Below are positions 16,655 to 25,782 of a DNA stretch of 64,000 bases, piece after piece. Positions within the stretch are counted from its first letter, which is position 1. Every line of letters begins with the position of its first letter. The stretch is taken from NCBI GenBank assembly GCA_046293075.1, contig JBKBPL010000015.1, positions 1 to 64,000 on the forward strand, written 5' to 3'. Under the pieces are notes generated by a model. It was given only the letters and a program-made list of their open reading frames with translations. It ran no database searches and was not told where the DNA came from. This DNA comes from Ga0077530 sp046293075. Its GTDB lineage: Bacteria; Pseudomonadota; Alphaproteobacteria; Rhizobiales; Hyphomicrobiaceae. The position numbers and the translations under genes were made by a program.

Positions 16655-17985
16655 GCCGCCTCTCCGCCATTGCCTGTGTCCGGCGTCATGACAAACAACC
16701 GGCGCCGATCCGCGGCTGCCACGATCAGCTTGGCGAGCGGCGTTGCCGTATCGACCCCGCCCGCAACGGCAACGCCGGCAAGCCCCGCGCGCGCGACGAG
16801 CGCAAGGGCGGTCTCAATACCTTCCGCATCCGCCCCGGCATCCTCGATCCCCGCGACAACGAGCACGCCGATCCGCCGCTTGAAGGCCCGAAGCCCCCAG
16901 TGGCTGGTTCGCCGCCCGCTCAGCATCCGCTGAATACCGAGTGCACCGTCGACACCCTGAACATGCTCGCCGACCACGACCACGGCGCGTCCGGCCCCAT
17001 GCGCCGTAAGGACGGCAAGCGCGCGCGCCCCAAGCGCTGCATCGAGGCGCTCGGACGCTGCCGCGCGCACGCGGCCAAGAGGTCGGAAGACGTCAGGCGC
17101 CCGCGACACGCGAACCGGCGCCGCCCCCTCCGCGTCAGCGTCGCCGTCGATGCCAACAACGAACAGACCCAGCGCGTCGGCCATGGCGATCATGCGGGCC
17201 CGCTCGAGGACCAGCGCACGCCCAGCCGCCACCACGATGCCGGCAAGGCCGCAGGCGTGTGCCCGCTCCACCGTGCGCGGGCCAATGGCAGGAAGGTCGA
17301 CGCGCATTTCCTGGCCCGGCTTCGGCATCTTTACGAGGACGGCGCCCGCAGCAGCCAGAGCCAGCCCCGTGCCACCCTCACCCCGCCCAGCGGCCTCGAT
17401 CTGCGTGAGCATCTCATCAGTGCCACGCACGCCCTCAACGGCGATGATGCGTGCCTCTGTAGCCACCGCTCCCTGCCCGACATCGAAGCTGCCGAGCGCC
17501 CTCAGCAGGGCTGCCGCGCGCGATATGGCGCGCGCGCTGGCCGGGCTCGGCTGGATGCGGCCCAGGGGCCCGACGGGGGCCAGCAGATGCGGCGCGATGC
17601 GGTCGACGCCGACGACCTCGAAGCCCTCACGCTCGAAGAAGCGCACGACGCGGCGCAACACACTGTCATCCCCGCCACGCGTCAGACTCAGCGCCGTTCC
17701 AATGGCGCGGAAGAAGCCGTGATCGATGCGGACCTTGAGGAGGTTGGGACGGCGAAGTGCGCCGGCGATCACGAGTTCACGACAGCCGGCCTGCCTCAGG
17801 CTCGAGAGCATGCCGCCAACCTGACCGATGTTGACGACCTTGTGTGAGTAGGCAGCAATTTCAGGCTCCGCAAAGCCTTCGATGCCGACGATATGGACCC
17901 TGCGCCCGGCGTCGCGCGCGGCCTCTGCGATTTCGATCGGCAGGCTGCCGGCACACGCCAGAATGCCCAAGGGACCACGATCCAT
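16651..17985 (-). CDS. lpxI: UDP-2,3-diacylglucosamine diphosphatase LpxI with duplicated C-terminal domain
   Basis: LpxI (DUF1009) hydrolyses UDP-2,3-diacylglucosamine to lipid X, replacing LpxH. Residues 1-280 are a complete LpxI: GILACAGSLPIEIAEAARDA at 7-26, and the KPGQEMRVDLPAIGPRTVE segment (222-240) with Asp230, the likely catalytic Asp. Family members are usually 270-290 residues; this protein has 444. Residues about 325-434 look like a second, diverged C-terminal domain: VQGVDGALGIQRML echoes VEGVRGTDEMLTQI, and GLAGVAVAGGVDTATPLAKL echoes GLAGIVVAAGRALVLERARM. The second copy lacks the KPGQxMRxDLP segment, so it is probably non-catalytic. Confidence 0.88.
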   Translation of the reverse strand: MDRGPLGILACAGSLPIEIAEAARDAGRRVHIVGIEGFAEPEIAAYSHKVVNIGQVGGMLSSLRQAGCRELVIAGALRRPNLLKVRIDHGFFRAIGTALSLTRGGDDSVLRRVVRFFEREGFEVVGVDRIAPHLLAPVGPLGRIQPSPASARAISRAAALLRALGSFDVGQGAVATEARIIAVEGVRGTDEMLTQIEAAGRGEGGTGLALAAAGAVLVKMPKPGQEMRVDLPAIGPRTVERAHACGLAGIVVAAGRALVLERARMIAMADALGLFVVGIDGDADAEGAAPVRVSRAPDVFRPLGRVRAAASERLDAALGARALAVLTAHGAGRAVVVVGEHVQGVDGALGIQRMLSGRRTSHWGLRAFKRRIGVLVVAGIEDAGADAEGIETALALVARAGLAGVAVAGGVDTATPLAKLIVAAADRRRLFVMTPDTGNGGEAA

Positions 17986-18008
17986 GCCGGTCCCCCGCGC
18001 GGCTCAAG

Positions 18009-18082
18009 AGTGCCCCGGTTCCGAGGTTCGCCGCACCTCGATGCAGGGGCCCCGAGCGAACTTCGGAAACGAAAGGAACACT
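18009..18082. repeat. Palindromic repeat element, copy B (74 bp)
   Basis: Fills most of the gap between lpxI and lpxA. Left arm AGTGCCCC then CCGAGGTTCGC (18021-18031); right arm GCGAACTTCGG (18056-18066) then GGAACACT. The right arm reversed agrees with copy A at 26 of 31 bases over CTAGTGT through CCGAAGTTCGCTC. The right flank is AG, giving ACACTAG. A second CTAGTGT-like stretch covers the lpxA stop codon at 18100-18107. Confidence 0.6.
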
Positions 18083-18099
18083 AGAATCATGAGCCTACA

Positions 18100-18957
18100 C
18101 TAGTCCGCTACGTCGCGCGGCGTGCAGAGCGACTTTTTCCGGTCGGCCCGGATGTAGGCGACGATCTCCTGAACGATCGGATTGTCCTCGAACGTGGCCG
18201 CCACATCGTCAACGCGCTCCTTGAGCGTTCCTTCGTCCGCGAAGAGCAGCCGATAGGCGCGCCTCAAGGCGTGGATCTGCTCGCGCGTGAAGCCGCGCCG
18301 CTGCAGGCCGACGATGTTGAGGCCATTGAGCCGCGCGCGGTTGCCGACCGCCATGCCGTAGGGGATGAGATCGTTCTCGAGGCCGGACATACCGCCGACG
18401 AAGGCGTGCGCCCCGACGTGGGTGTACTGGATGACCGCAGCGCCGCCGCCAAGGATGACGTAGTCATCGACCCTGCAGTGCCCGGCAAGCATCACGTTGT
18501 TGGAGAAGATGACGTGATTGCCGACGCGGCTGTCATGACCGACGTGCGAGTTGGCGAGGAAGGCGCAGTGATTGCCGACCACCGTCGCCATGCCGCCGCC
18601 GCTGGTTCCGGGATTCATCGTCACGCCTTCGCGGATCAGGCAATCGGAACCGATCGACAGCGTCGAAGGCTCGCCGGCGTACTTGAGGTCCTGCGGCTGA
18701 TGGCCGAGCGAGGCGAACGGAAAGATGCGCGTGCGGGCGCCAATGGTCGTGCGACCGGCCACCACCACGTGGCTTAAGAGCTCGCAGTTCTCGCCGATGC
18801 TGACGTTGCCGCCAATCGCGCAGTGTGGCCCGACGCGAACCCCCGCCGCGAGCTTGGCGCCGGCTTCGATGACCGAAAACGGTCCGATCGCGACGCCCGG
18901 TGCCAGCTCGGCTTCGCTTGAGACGATCGCCGTCGGGTGAATTCCCGCGTCAGGCAT
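18100..18957 (-). CDS. lpxA: UDP-N-acetylglucosamine O-acyltransferase
   Basis: First step of lipid A synthesis: transfers a 3-hydroxyacyl chain from ACP to UDP-GlcNAc. The 285-residue product is a left-handed beta-helix with hexapeptide repeats (for example PGVAIGPFSVIEAGAKLAAG, VGPHCAIGGNVSIGENC) and the catalytic His region LANSHVGHDSRVGNHV, then the C-terminal helical domain ending in AYIRADRKKSL. It overlaps the fabZ stop by 8 bases, showing tight coupling. The ATG at 18957 gives the normal N-terminus. Confidence 0.95.
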   Translation of the reverse strand: MPDAGIHPTAIVSSEAELAPGVAIGPFSVIEAGAKLAAGVRVGPHCAIGGNVSIGENCELLSHVVVAGRTTIGARTRIFPFASLGHQPQDLKYAGEPSTLSIGSDCLIREGVTMNPGTSGGGMATVVGNHCAFLANSHVGHDSRVGNHVIFSNNVMLAGHCRVDDYVILGGGAAVIQYTHVGAHAFVGGMSGLENDLIPYGMAVGNRARLNGLNIVGLQRRGFTREQIHALRRAYRLLFADEGTLKERVDDVAATFEDNPIVQEIVAYIRADRKKSLCTPRDVAD

Positions 18958-19456
18958 TCTTTTGAGCCGCGAAGGCGCGCGCTTCCGCCGTGTCCGCGAT
19001 CATTGCGCTGACCTCCGCCTCCGCCACGACTTGACCATTGACCCGCGCCTCACCGTAGAACCGCCATACGCGGCCACGGCTGCGGAGCTTGCGGACATGA
19101 TAATGGAGTTGATCGCCCGGCACCACAGGACGGCGGAACTTGGCCTTGTCGATCCCCATGAAATAGACGACCTGCGGATTGTAATCCTCGCCGAGGCTCG
19201 CAACGCAAAGCGCGCCCGCCGTCTGCGCGAGCCCCTCGATGATCAGCACGCCCGGCATGACGGGAAACTGCGGGAAGTGTCCCTGGAAGAACGGCTCGTT
19301 GATCGTCACGTTCTTGATGCCGACGCAGCTTTCATCACTATCCATGTCCTGGAGACGGTCGACCAGCAGGAATGGATAGCGATGCGGCAAAAGCTTCATG
19401 ACCCGCGCGATATCCGCAGAGCCGAGCTTCTTCCCAGTCTCAATCGTCTCTTGCAT
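18950..19456 (-). CDS. fabZ: 3-hydroxyacyl-ACP dehydratase FabZ
   Basis: Removes water from 3-hydroxyacyl-ACP in fatty acid elongation; it competes with LpxA and LpxD for the same substrates, which explains the conserved linkage. The hot-dog fold protein (168 residues from the ATG at 19456) has LLPHRYPFLLVDR, the catalytic His in QGHFPQFPVMPGVL with the paired Glu in IIEGLAQT, and DKAKFRRPVVPGDQL. A GTG two codons upstream (19462) is also in frame, but GGTGAGTG spacing favours the ATG. Confidence 0.95.
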   Translation of the reverse strand: MQETIETGKKLGSADIARVMKLLPHRYPFLLVDRLQDMDSDESCVGIKNVTINEPFFQGHFPQFPVMPGVLIIEGLAQTAGALCVASLGEDYNPQVVYFMGIDKAKFRRPVVPGDQLHYHVRKLRSRGRVWRFYGEARVNGQVVAEAEVSAMIADTAEARAFAAQKNA

Positions 19457-19504
19457 GGCCACTCACCACGTCCTCAAAATCCATCCTTCACCGTGCCAGG
19501 CCCA

Positions 19505-20578
19505 TCAGGTCTCATCGCCGCCATCCGGGACCGCGTCGGCGGCCGACGGGCCCTTGGCAAGGCGCCGCAGCGTCACCCGCTCGCGCGTCCATTCACGGAT
19601 CGGAATGGCTGGCGTGCCGACCATCCGCGAGCGCGGCGGCACATCCTCTGTCACATGCGAGGCGCCGGCAATCTGCGCGCCCGCGCCGACCTTGAGATGG
19701 CCGGCGATGCCGGACTGCCCGCCCATGACCACGAAGTCCTCGAGCGCCGCGGACCCCGCAATCCCGGTCTGGGCGACGATCACGCACCGCCGTCCAATGA
19801 CGACGTTGTGCCCGATCTGAACCAGATTATCAATTTTCGTGCCTTCACCGATGACGGTATCCTTAAGAGCGCCCCGATCGACACAGGAATTGGCCCCGAT
19901 TTCAACGTCATCCTGGATGATGACGCGGCCGATTTGGGGCACTTTCAGGTGCCCGCCGGCGCCCATCGCGAACCCGAAGCCGTCCTGGCCGACGCGCACC
20001 CCGGCGTGCAGGATCACGCGATCGCCAATAAGCGCATGCGTGAGCGCCACGCCGGGGCCGATGAAGCAATCGCGCCCGACGGTCACGCGGTAGCCGACCA
20101 TGGCGCCGGCCGCCACCGTCGTTCCCTTGCCGATCCAGGCCTCCCGGCCGACCACCGCCCCGGGCTCGATGATCGCACCGGGCTCGATGCGCGCCGTGGG
20201 ATGGATGGGCACACCGTCGCCGTCACGCGCATCAGAGGCCGCCGTCTTGGGCTTCAGCGAGGTCGGGTAAAAGGCTTGCAGGGCGAGCGCGAAGCCCCGG
20301 TAGGGCGCCGCCATCAGCAGCGCCACAACGCCGGCCGGCAGGCGCTCGGCGAAGGCCGGGGCGATGATGCAGGCAGCCGCGCGAGTCGTGGCAAGCTGTT
20401 CGAAGTACTTGCGATTGTCGACGAAGGTGAGATGGGCCGGGCCGGCCTCGCCGAGCGGCCGCAGGTCGCAAAGGGACCGCGCGCCGTCGTCACCGGGGCG
20501 GAGCGTCGCGCCGATGCGCTGAGCGAGTTCGGCCGCGGTGAACGGACCGGCACGCTCGAAGAAACCTGGATGCTCCAT
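19505..20578 (-). CDS. lpxD: UDP-3-O-acylglucosamine N-acyltransferase
   Basis: Third acylation step of lipid A: N-acylates UDP-3-O-acyl-glucosamine from a hydroxyacyl-ACP. From the ATG at 20578 it has 357 residues: an N-terminal uridine-binding domain (FTAAELAQRIGATLRPGDDG, LTFVDNRKYFEQLATTRAAA), then the left-handed beta-helix (PIHPTARIEPGAIIEPGAVV), the catalytic His in NLVQIGHNVVIG, and a short C-terminal helix. The ORF extends 40 codons further upstream without coding character, so the shorter start is chosen. Lies between bamA and fabZ, as in most Gram-negatives. Confidence 0.93.
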   Translation of the reverse strand: MEHPGFFERAGPFTAAELAQRIGATLRPGDDGARSLCDLRPLGEAGPAHLTFVDNRKYFEQLATTRAAACIIAPAFAERLPAGVVALLMAAPYRGFALALQAFYPTSLKPKTAASDARDGDGVPIHPTARIEPGAIIEPGAVVGREAWIGKGTTVAAGAMVGYRVTVGRDCFIGPGVALTHALIGDRVILHAGVRVGQDGFGFAMGAGGHLKVPQIGRVIIQDDVEIGANSCVDRGALKDTVIGEGTKIDNLVQIGHNVVIGRRCVIVAQTGIAGSAALEDFVVMGGQSGIAGHLKVGAGAQIAGASHVTEDVPPRSRMVGTPAIPIREWTRERVTLRRLAKGPSAADAVPDGGDET

Positions 20579-20727
20579 GGTCCCGGAGGCCCTTCCGAGG
20601 CAGCAAGTGTCGCAGCAAGTGTCATAGGCCCCGGCCCGAAGGCCGGATCGCAGGCCCCATATAGCAAACGCGTGCCACAAAGGCACGCGCTGCCGCATAT
20701 TCGCGCTATGTGTGCACGGCGCCCGGG

Positions 20728-23076
20728 TCAGAAGCGGGTGCTGGCGCCGAAGCGGAAGATCTGTTCCTTGTCGAAGTCTTCCTTGACCAGCGCCCAGCCG
20801 AAGTCGCCGCGCAGCGGGCCCAATGGCGAGTTCCAGAGGATGCCGAAACCAGCCGAGACGCGGACGCTCGACTCATCCAGCAGATTGGCCCCCAACGTAT
20901 CCTTGACGGACTTGGATACGCCAAACAGCGAGCCCGCGTCCACGAAGACCGCGCCTGAAAGACCAAGCTCATCCGGCACAAGCGGCAGCGGGAAGCGGAC
21001 CTCCGCCGTGCCCACGTAGTATGTGTGGCCGCCAAGGCTGTCATTCGTATCCGCGTCGCGCGCACCGAGGCCAAGCCGATCAAATCCACGGATGGTCTCG
21101 CCGCCCTTGTAGAACTGATCGAGCAGACGCACCTCGTCGCCGCCCCACCCCATGATGTGGCCGCCGGCCACGCGGCCAACGAAGGTGATGCGCTCGGTGA
21201 TCGGGTAGTAGTACCGCGCCTCACCCTGGAAGCGCACGTACTGAACGTCGCCGCCGACACCCGCAAAATCCACACCGCCCGTGAGGAAATAACCCGACGT
21301 CGGGTTCTTCGGGTGATTGCGCCGGTCGTAGGTCAGCGACGCCCCGACCGATGACGTCCAGTAGTCGAAGCTGTCGCCGGTTCCGACAAGCTGCTTGATT
21401 GCCTGCGACGCATCGGAGCTGACATTGGTCATTTCGTCGTAGGAGAGCGTGTAGTTCGTGTTCAGCCACAGGTACTCGGTGAGCGGTGCCCCGAGACGAA
21501 TGGAACCACCGGCCCGCGTATGGTCGAAGGGCTGGAAGCTGGAGTTCTGCGTGATCCTGTAGAACAGGTCGAAGCCGGCGGACAGGTTGCGGTCCAGGAA
21601 TCGCGGCTCGGTGAAGCTCAGGTCGACCTGCATACGCTCCAGCGAGCCGCCGAGCTTCAGGCGCAGGAACTGCCCCTTGCCCATGAAGTTGCGCTCGGAG
21701 AAGCCGATATCGCCGATGATGCCTTCCTGCGTCGAGTAGCCGGCGCCGAACGAGATCTCGCCGGTCGGCTGTTCGATCACCGTCACATCGAGCACGACCC
21801 GATCCTCGGCCGAGCCCGGCCGGCGCTTGATGTCGACGCCCTTGAACAGCCCGAGGTTCTGGAGGCGCTTCTTGGCAGACTCGACCAGAAGCGGGTTATA
21901 GGCATCGCCCTCGGCAAGGCGGAACTCGCGCCGGATCACGTAGTCGCGGGTGCGCAGGTTGCCGATGACATTGATGCGCTCCACGTAGATTCGTGGGCCT
22001 TCATCAATCACATAGGTGAGGGCGATCACGCGCCCGATCGCATCGCGGTCCGCCCGCGGGCGGACCCGCGCGAACGTGAATCCGCGCTCGGTCAGGACCA
22101 GCGTCAACGCCTCGACCGACTTGTCGATCTCCGCAGCATTGAAGACACCACCACGCTTCGTGATGACGTGGCGCATCAGGTCGCCCGTGTCGACGCCCGG
22201 AATCTTGCTCTCGATACGCACATCGCCAAACGCGTAGGGCTCGCCTTCCTCGATCACGAAGGTGATGAAGAAGCCGGAGCCGTCACGGTCGAGATGAACG
22301 TCGGCGGCGACGACGCGCACGTCGGCATGGCCGTTCTTCAGATAATACTGACGCAGAAGCTCCCGATCGAGGTTGAGACGATCCGGATCGTAGAACGCCG
22401 TCCCCTTGAGGAAGTCGAACCAGTTCTCCTGCGTGGTGGTGACGATGTCGCGGAGCTGCGAGTCCGAAAACGCGCGGTTGCCAACGAACTGGATGCTCTT
22501 GACCTTCGTCGCCCCGCCTTCGTTGATCTCGAAAACGAGGTTCACGCGGCCATGATCGAGCTCGATGATCTTCGGCTCGACGGTCGCGGCGAACCGGCCC
22601 TGGCGGCGATAGAGGTCGAGAATGCGCTGGACGTCCGCCTGCACCTTGGCGCGAGTGAAGACCGAGCGCGGCTTCAACTGCACCTCGCTCTCGAGCGTCG
22701 CCCGCTCGACCTGCTTGTTGCCTTCAAAAGCAACCTGGTTGATGACCGGGTTCTCGACCACGGTCACGATGACGGTGCTGCCACTGCGCTCGATCCGAAC
22801 ATCGGAGAAGAGCCCGGTGGCGAAAAGCGCCGTGATCGACTGGTTGACGCGCGCCTCGCTGTAGGCGTCGCCGACCGAGAAGCGGAGGTATGACCTCACT
22901 GTCTCGGGTTCCACGCGCCGGTTACCGGCGACCCGGATTTCACGCACGCGGAGATCTTGCGCCTGAGCTTCGACAGCGAACAGCCCAAAGCCCCCCGCGC
23001 AAACCACCGCGAGGGGAGCCAAGAGCGCCATCATCAGCGCGATCGAAGATCCCCCAATCCCCAACTTCCGAAACAT
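20728..23076 (-). CDS. bamA: Outer membrane protein assembly factor BamA
   Basis: Central pore of the BAM complex that inserts beta-barrels into the outer membrane. About 782 residues with a signal peptide (hydrophobic IALMMALLAPLAVVCAGGFG, ending VEAQA), five POTRA repeats (for example VREIRVAGNRRVEPETVRSY and KSIQFVGNRAFSDSQLRDIV), and a C-terminal barrel with GETIRGFDRLGLGARDAD, close to the conserved loop-6 RGF motif, ending in the typical C-terminal Phe (FGASTRF). The ATG at 23076 has AAGG six bases upstream; an ATG at 23082 is nearly as good. Located between rseP and lpxD. Confidence 0.95.
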   Translation of the reverse strand: MFRKLGIGGSSIALMMALLAPLAVVCAGGFGLFAVEAQAQDLRVREIRVAGNRRVEPETVRSYLRFSVGDAYSEARVNQSITALFATGLFSDVRIERSGSTVIVTVVENPVINQVAFEGNKQVERATLESEVQLKPRSVFTRAKVQADVQRILDLYRRQGRFAATVEPKIIELDHGRVNLVFEINEGGATKVKSIQFVGNRAFSDSQLRDIVTTTQENWFDFLKGTAFYDPDRLNLDRELLRQYYLKNGHADVRVVAADVHLDRDGSGFFITFVIEEGEPYAFGDVRIESKIPGVDTGDLMRHVITKRGGVFNAAEIDKSVEALTLVLTERGFTFARVRPRADRDAIGRVIALTYVIDEGPRIYVERINVIGNLRTRDYVIRREFRLAEGDAYNPLLVESAKKRLQNLGLFKGVDIKRRPGSAEDRVVLDVTVIEQPTGEISFGAGYSTQEGIIGDIGFSERNFMGKGQFLRLKLGGSLERMQVDLSFTEPRFLDRNLSAGFDLFYRITQNSSFQPFDHTRAGGSIRLGAPLTEYLWLNTNYTLSYDEMTNVSSDASQAIKQLVGTGDSFDYWTSSVGASLTYDRRNHPKNPTSGYFLTGGVDFAGVGGDVQYVRFQGEARYYYPITERITFVGRVAGGHIMGWGGDEVRLLDQFYKGGETIRGFDRLGLGARDADTNDSLGGHTYYVGTAEVRFPLPLVPDELGLSGAVFVDAGSLFGVSKSVKDTLGANLLDESSVRVSAGFGILWNSPLGPLRGDFGWALVKEDFDKEQIFRFGASTRF

Positions 23077-23315
23077 CGGCATCCTTATCGTCTGCCTTTT
23101 CTTGCCGTTCCCCCATTATGCGGCGCAGCGCCCGGCTTTAGTCCTGCGCCTGTTCGCGTGCGTGGCCTCCGTTCAGGTACCCACGTCGGCCGGTCCCCAC
23201 CGGCACCCTCGGCGCCCCGTGGTTCCCAGACCAAGAAACGCCGACACCCGACTGAACTTAATTAACGATTCACCCCTGTGGATGGAAGTGGCAAGAATAC
23301 CGCACGACGGCTAAT

Positions 23316-24446
23316 TCACCCGAGGCCGATCCATTTCCGGACGATCGGGAGATCGTTGAACGTCGCGTAGATCATCAGCATAAGCACCAAGCTCAATCCG
23401 ATCCTGAAACCAATCTCCTGCGTGCGCTCGCTCAGCGGCTTACGACGGATGGCCTCCATCAGGTAGAACATCAGGTGACCGCCATCGAGGAGCGGGATCG
23501 GGAACAGGTTGAGCAGGCCGATGCTGACCGAGAGGATCGCGGTCAGATTGAGCAGCGGGATGAAGCCGCTGCTGGCGACCTGTCCTGAGACCTCGGCGAT
23601 CCGGATCGGGCCGCCGAGCTGATCGGCCGCCTCGCGCCCGAGAATGACGTCTCTCAGATAGCCAAGCGTCCGGCTGATGACGAACTGGGTCTCGCGCACG
23701 CCGAGAACGAGCGACTCGAGCACCCCATGCCGCTGGTACTCGATATCCTGCGCCTGCATCGTGCGCCGGATGCCGATGACGCCGACCCGGATCTTGTTGC
23801 CGAAGCGATCCTCGTGCTCGCGCCGATCGGGCGTCGCGGTCAGGTTCAGCCGCAGCCCGCCGCGGTCGATCTCGAAATTCAGCGGCTGATCGGCGCTGGT
23901 GGAGACGATCCGCTGCATCTCCTGGAAGCTCTGGATGCGGCGGCCATCGATGGCGACGATGACGTCACCGGCCTGGAAGCCGGCCCGTGCGGCAGGACCG
24001 TCGGCAATCACCTCGTCAATCTTCGCGGTCGTGATCTGCACGCCGACAACGGCGAAGATCCCGGCGAAGATGACGATCGCAAGCAGGAAGTTGGCGATCG
24101 GCCCCGCGGCGACGATGGCAGCACGCTGGCCGAGCGGCTTGGCCTGGAACGCCCCTTGGCGCTCGTCCTGGCTCATGCGCGCCAGCGCGTCCCGGGATGG
24201 CACACTGGCCCCGTTCTCATCATCGACGAATTTCACGTAGCCGCCGAGCGGGATCCAGGCGAGCCGCCAGCGGGTGCCGTGGCGGTCATTGAAGCCCCAA
24301 ACCTCGCGGCCGAAGCCAATTGAAAACGCCTGCACTTTCACGCCGCACCAGCGGGCGACGAGAAAGTGCCCGAGCTCGTGGATGAAAACGACAACCGTCA
24401 GCACAAAGAGAAACGGCAACAGGACGGACAGAAAACTCCAGATCAT
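23316..24446 (-). CDS. rseP: Site-2 metalloprotease RseP
   Basis: Inner-membrane zinc protease that cuts anti-sigma factors within the membrane during envelope stress. About 376 residues from the ATG at 24446. Zinc-site HELGH lies in the first helix (residues 23-27), a PDZ domain runs about 125-205 (AGFQAGDVIVAIDGRRIQSF), and the second metal motif LLDGGH is in the third helix near residue 315. The upstream in-frame codon at 24467 is TTG and adds only seven residues; either is possible. Co-oriented with bamA and dxr. Confidence 0.93.
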   Translation of the reverse strand: MIWSFLSVLLPFLFVLTVVVFIHELGHFLVARWCGVKVQAFSIGFGREVWGFNDRHGTRWRLAWIPLGGYVKFVDDENGASVPSRDALARMSQDERQGAFQAKPLGQRAAIVAAGPIANFLLAIVIFAGIFAVVGVQITTAKIDEVIADGPAARAGFQAGDVIVAIDGRRIQSFQEMQRIVSTSADQPLNFEIDRGGLRLNLTATPDRREHEDRFGNKIRVGVIGIRRTMQAQDIEYQRHGVLESLVLGVRETQFVISRTLGYLRDVILGREAADQLGGPIRIAEVSGQVASSGFIPLLNLTAILSVSIGLLNLFPIPLLDGGHLMFYLMEAIRRKPLSERTQEIGFRIGLSLVLMLMIYATFNDLPIVRKWIGLG

Positions 24447-24547
24447 GTCCAAGGGTGATGCTCCCAATGTTTTTCTGGATCAAGCCCTTGCAGGCTCGGT
24501 CGCGGCGGCCGGCGAGGCCCACGCCGCCCCGCCAGGTTAACTTCGAG

Positions 24548-25777
24548 CTAACTATACCGCTGCAGCAAGCGGCGTGCCAGCGCGCGGCCTTCCTCGTCCG
24601 CCGCGATCACGTCGTCCAGACCGGCAGGCGCGCAGACCTGCCCCTGCCGTACGGCTTCCTCCAAGGCAGCCCCGGCGAGGGCGGCAACCGCCGGAAAAGG
24701 CATCTGCCGGGCCAGGAAGGCCTCGACGGCCACCTCGTTAGCTGCGTTCAGTATGGCGCCGGCCGTCCCGCCGAGCTCGATGGTGCGGCGCGCGAGGCTC
24801 AGTGCAGGGAAGCGCCTCTCGTCGGGCGCCTCGAAGGTGAGTGCCCCGAGGCGCACGAGATCGAGCCGCGGCGTCGGCGCCGCCATCCGCGCCGGCCAGG
24901 CGAGGCTCAGCGCAATCGGCGTGCGCATGTCCGGATTGGCCATCTGGGCAATGACCGAGCCGTCGGCGAACTCGACCAGACAATGCACGATCGACTGGGG
25001 ATGGACCACCACCGCAAGCTGATCGGCCTCGACGGGGAACAAGTGGTAGGCCTCGATCAGCTCGAGGCACTTGTTCATCAGCGTTGCCGAATCGACCGTG
25101 ATCTTGCGACCCATGGACCAGTTCGGATGGCGCACGGCCTGCTCCGGCGTCACGGTCGCGAGCTGCTCTTCGGACCAAGTGCGGAATGGCCCGCCCGAAG
25201 CGGTCAGCACGATCCTTTCGATGAACTTGGGATCATGACTGCCAATGGCTTGGAGCGCCGCCGAATGCTCGGAGTCGACAGGCAGCAGCTCGGTGCCGGA
25301 CGCCTCGATGGCAGACATGAAGACAGTGCCCGCCGACACCAGGCACTCCTTGTTGGCGAGCGCCACGCGACGCGCCGCGCGGGCCGCGGCAAACGTCGGG
25401 CGCAGCCCCGCCGCACCGACGATCGCCGCCATCACACAGTCCACCGGACGGGACGCGGCCTCGATCAGCGCCGCAGATCCTGCCGCGGCCTCGATGCCGC
25501 TGCCGGCCAGCCGCGCCTTCAGCTCCGCATAGCCTTCCTCGGCGCCGATGACGGCCAATCGTGCACGGTGCTTCAGCGCGAGCTCTGCGAGAGCCGCAAC
25601 ATTCGTCTGGGCGGTGAGGACGTCAACGTCGAATGCATCGCCATGGCGCGCGATCAGGTCGAGCGTGTTCGTGCCAACGGACCCGGTCGCCCCGAGGACG
25701 CTGATGCGCCGCGGCCACCCCTCCGGCTCCAAAACCAGGGGCGCCACCTCAGGAGCGCTGTCCATTGCCTTTTGCAT
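24548..25777 (-). CDS. dxr: 1-deoxy-D-xylulose 5-phosphate reductoisomerase
   Basis: Converts DXP to MEP with NADPH, the committed step of the non-mevalonate isoprenoid pathway. The 409-residue protein has the NADPH loop VLGATGSVGTNTLDLI, the LANKECLVSAG motif, the metal and substrate segment LPVDSEHSAALQ, and GRKITVDSATLMNKCLELIEA with the family Ser, Asn and Lys. A TTG at 25786 overlaps the cdsA stop and would add three residues; the ATG at 25777 is chosen. Confidence 0.95.
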   Translation of the reverse strand: MQKAMDSAPEVAPLVLEPEGWPRRISVLGATGSVGTNTLDLIARHGDAFDVDVLTAQTNVAALAELALKHRARLAVIGAEEGYAELKARLAGSGIEAAAGSAALIEAASRPVDCVMAAIVGAAGLRPTFAAARAARRVALANKECLVSAGTVFMSAIEASGTELLPVDSEHSAALQAIGSHDPKFIERIVLTASGGPFRTWSEEQLATVTPEQAVRHPNWSMGRKITVDSATLMNKCLELIEAYHLFPVEADQLAVVVHPQSIVHCLVEFADGSVIAQMANPDMRTPIALSLAWPARMAAPTPRLDLVRLGALTFEAPDERRFPALSLARRTIELGGTAGAILNAANEVAVEAFLARQMPFPAVAALAGAALEEAVRQGQVCAPAGLDDVIAADEEGRALARRLLQRYS

Positions 25778-25782
25778 GACGC

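Noticed and set aside
18962..21019. 685-codon plus-strand ORF
   Set aside because: It is fully antisense to fabZ, lpxD and the end of bamA, which have complete motifs; GC-rich third positions keep the opposite frame open.
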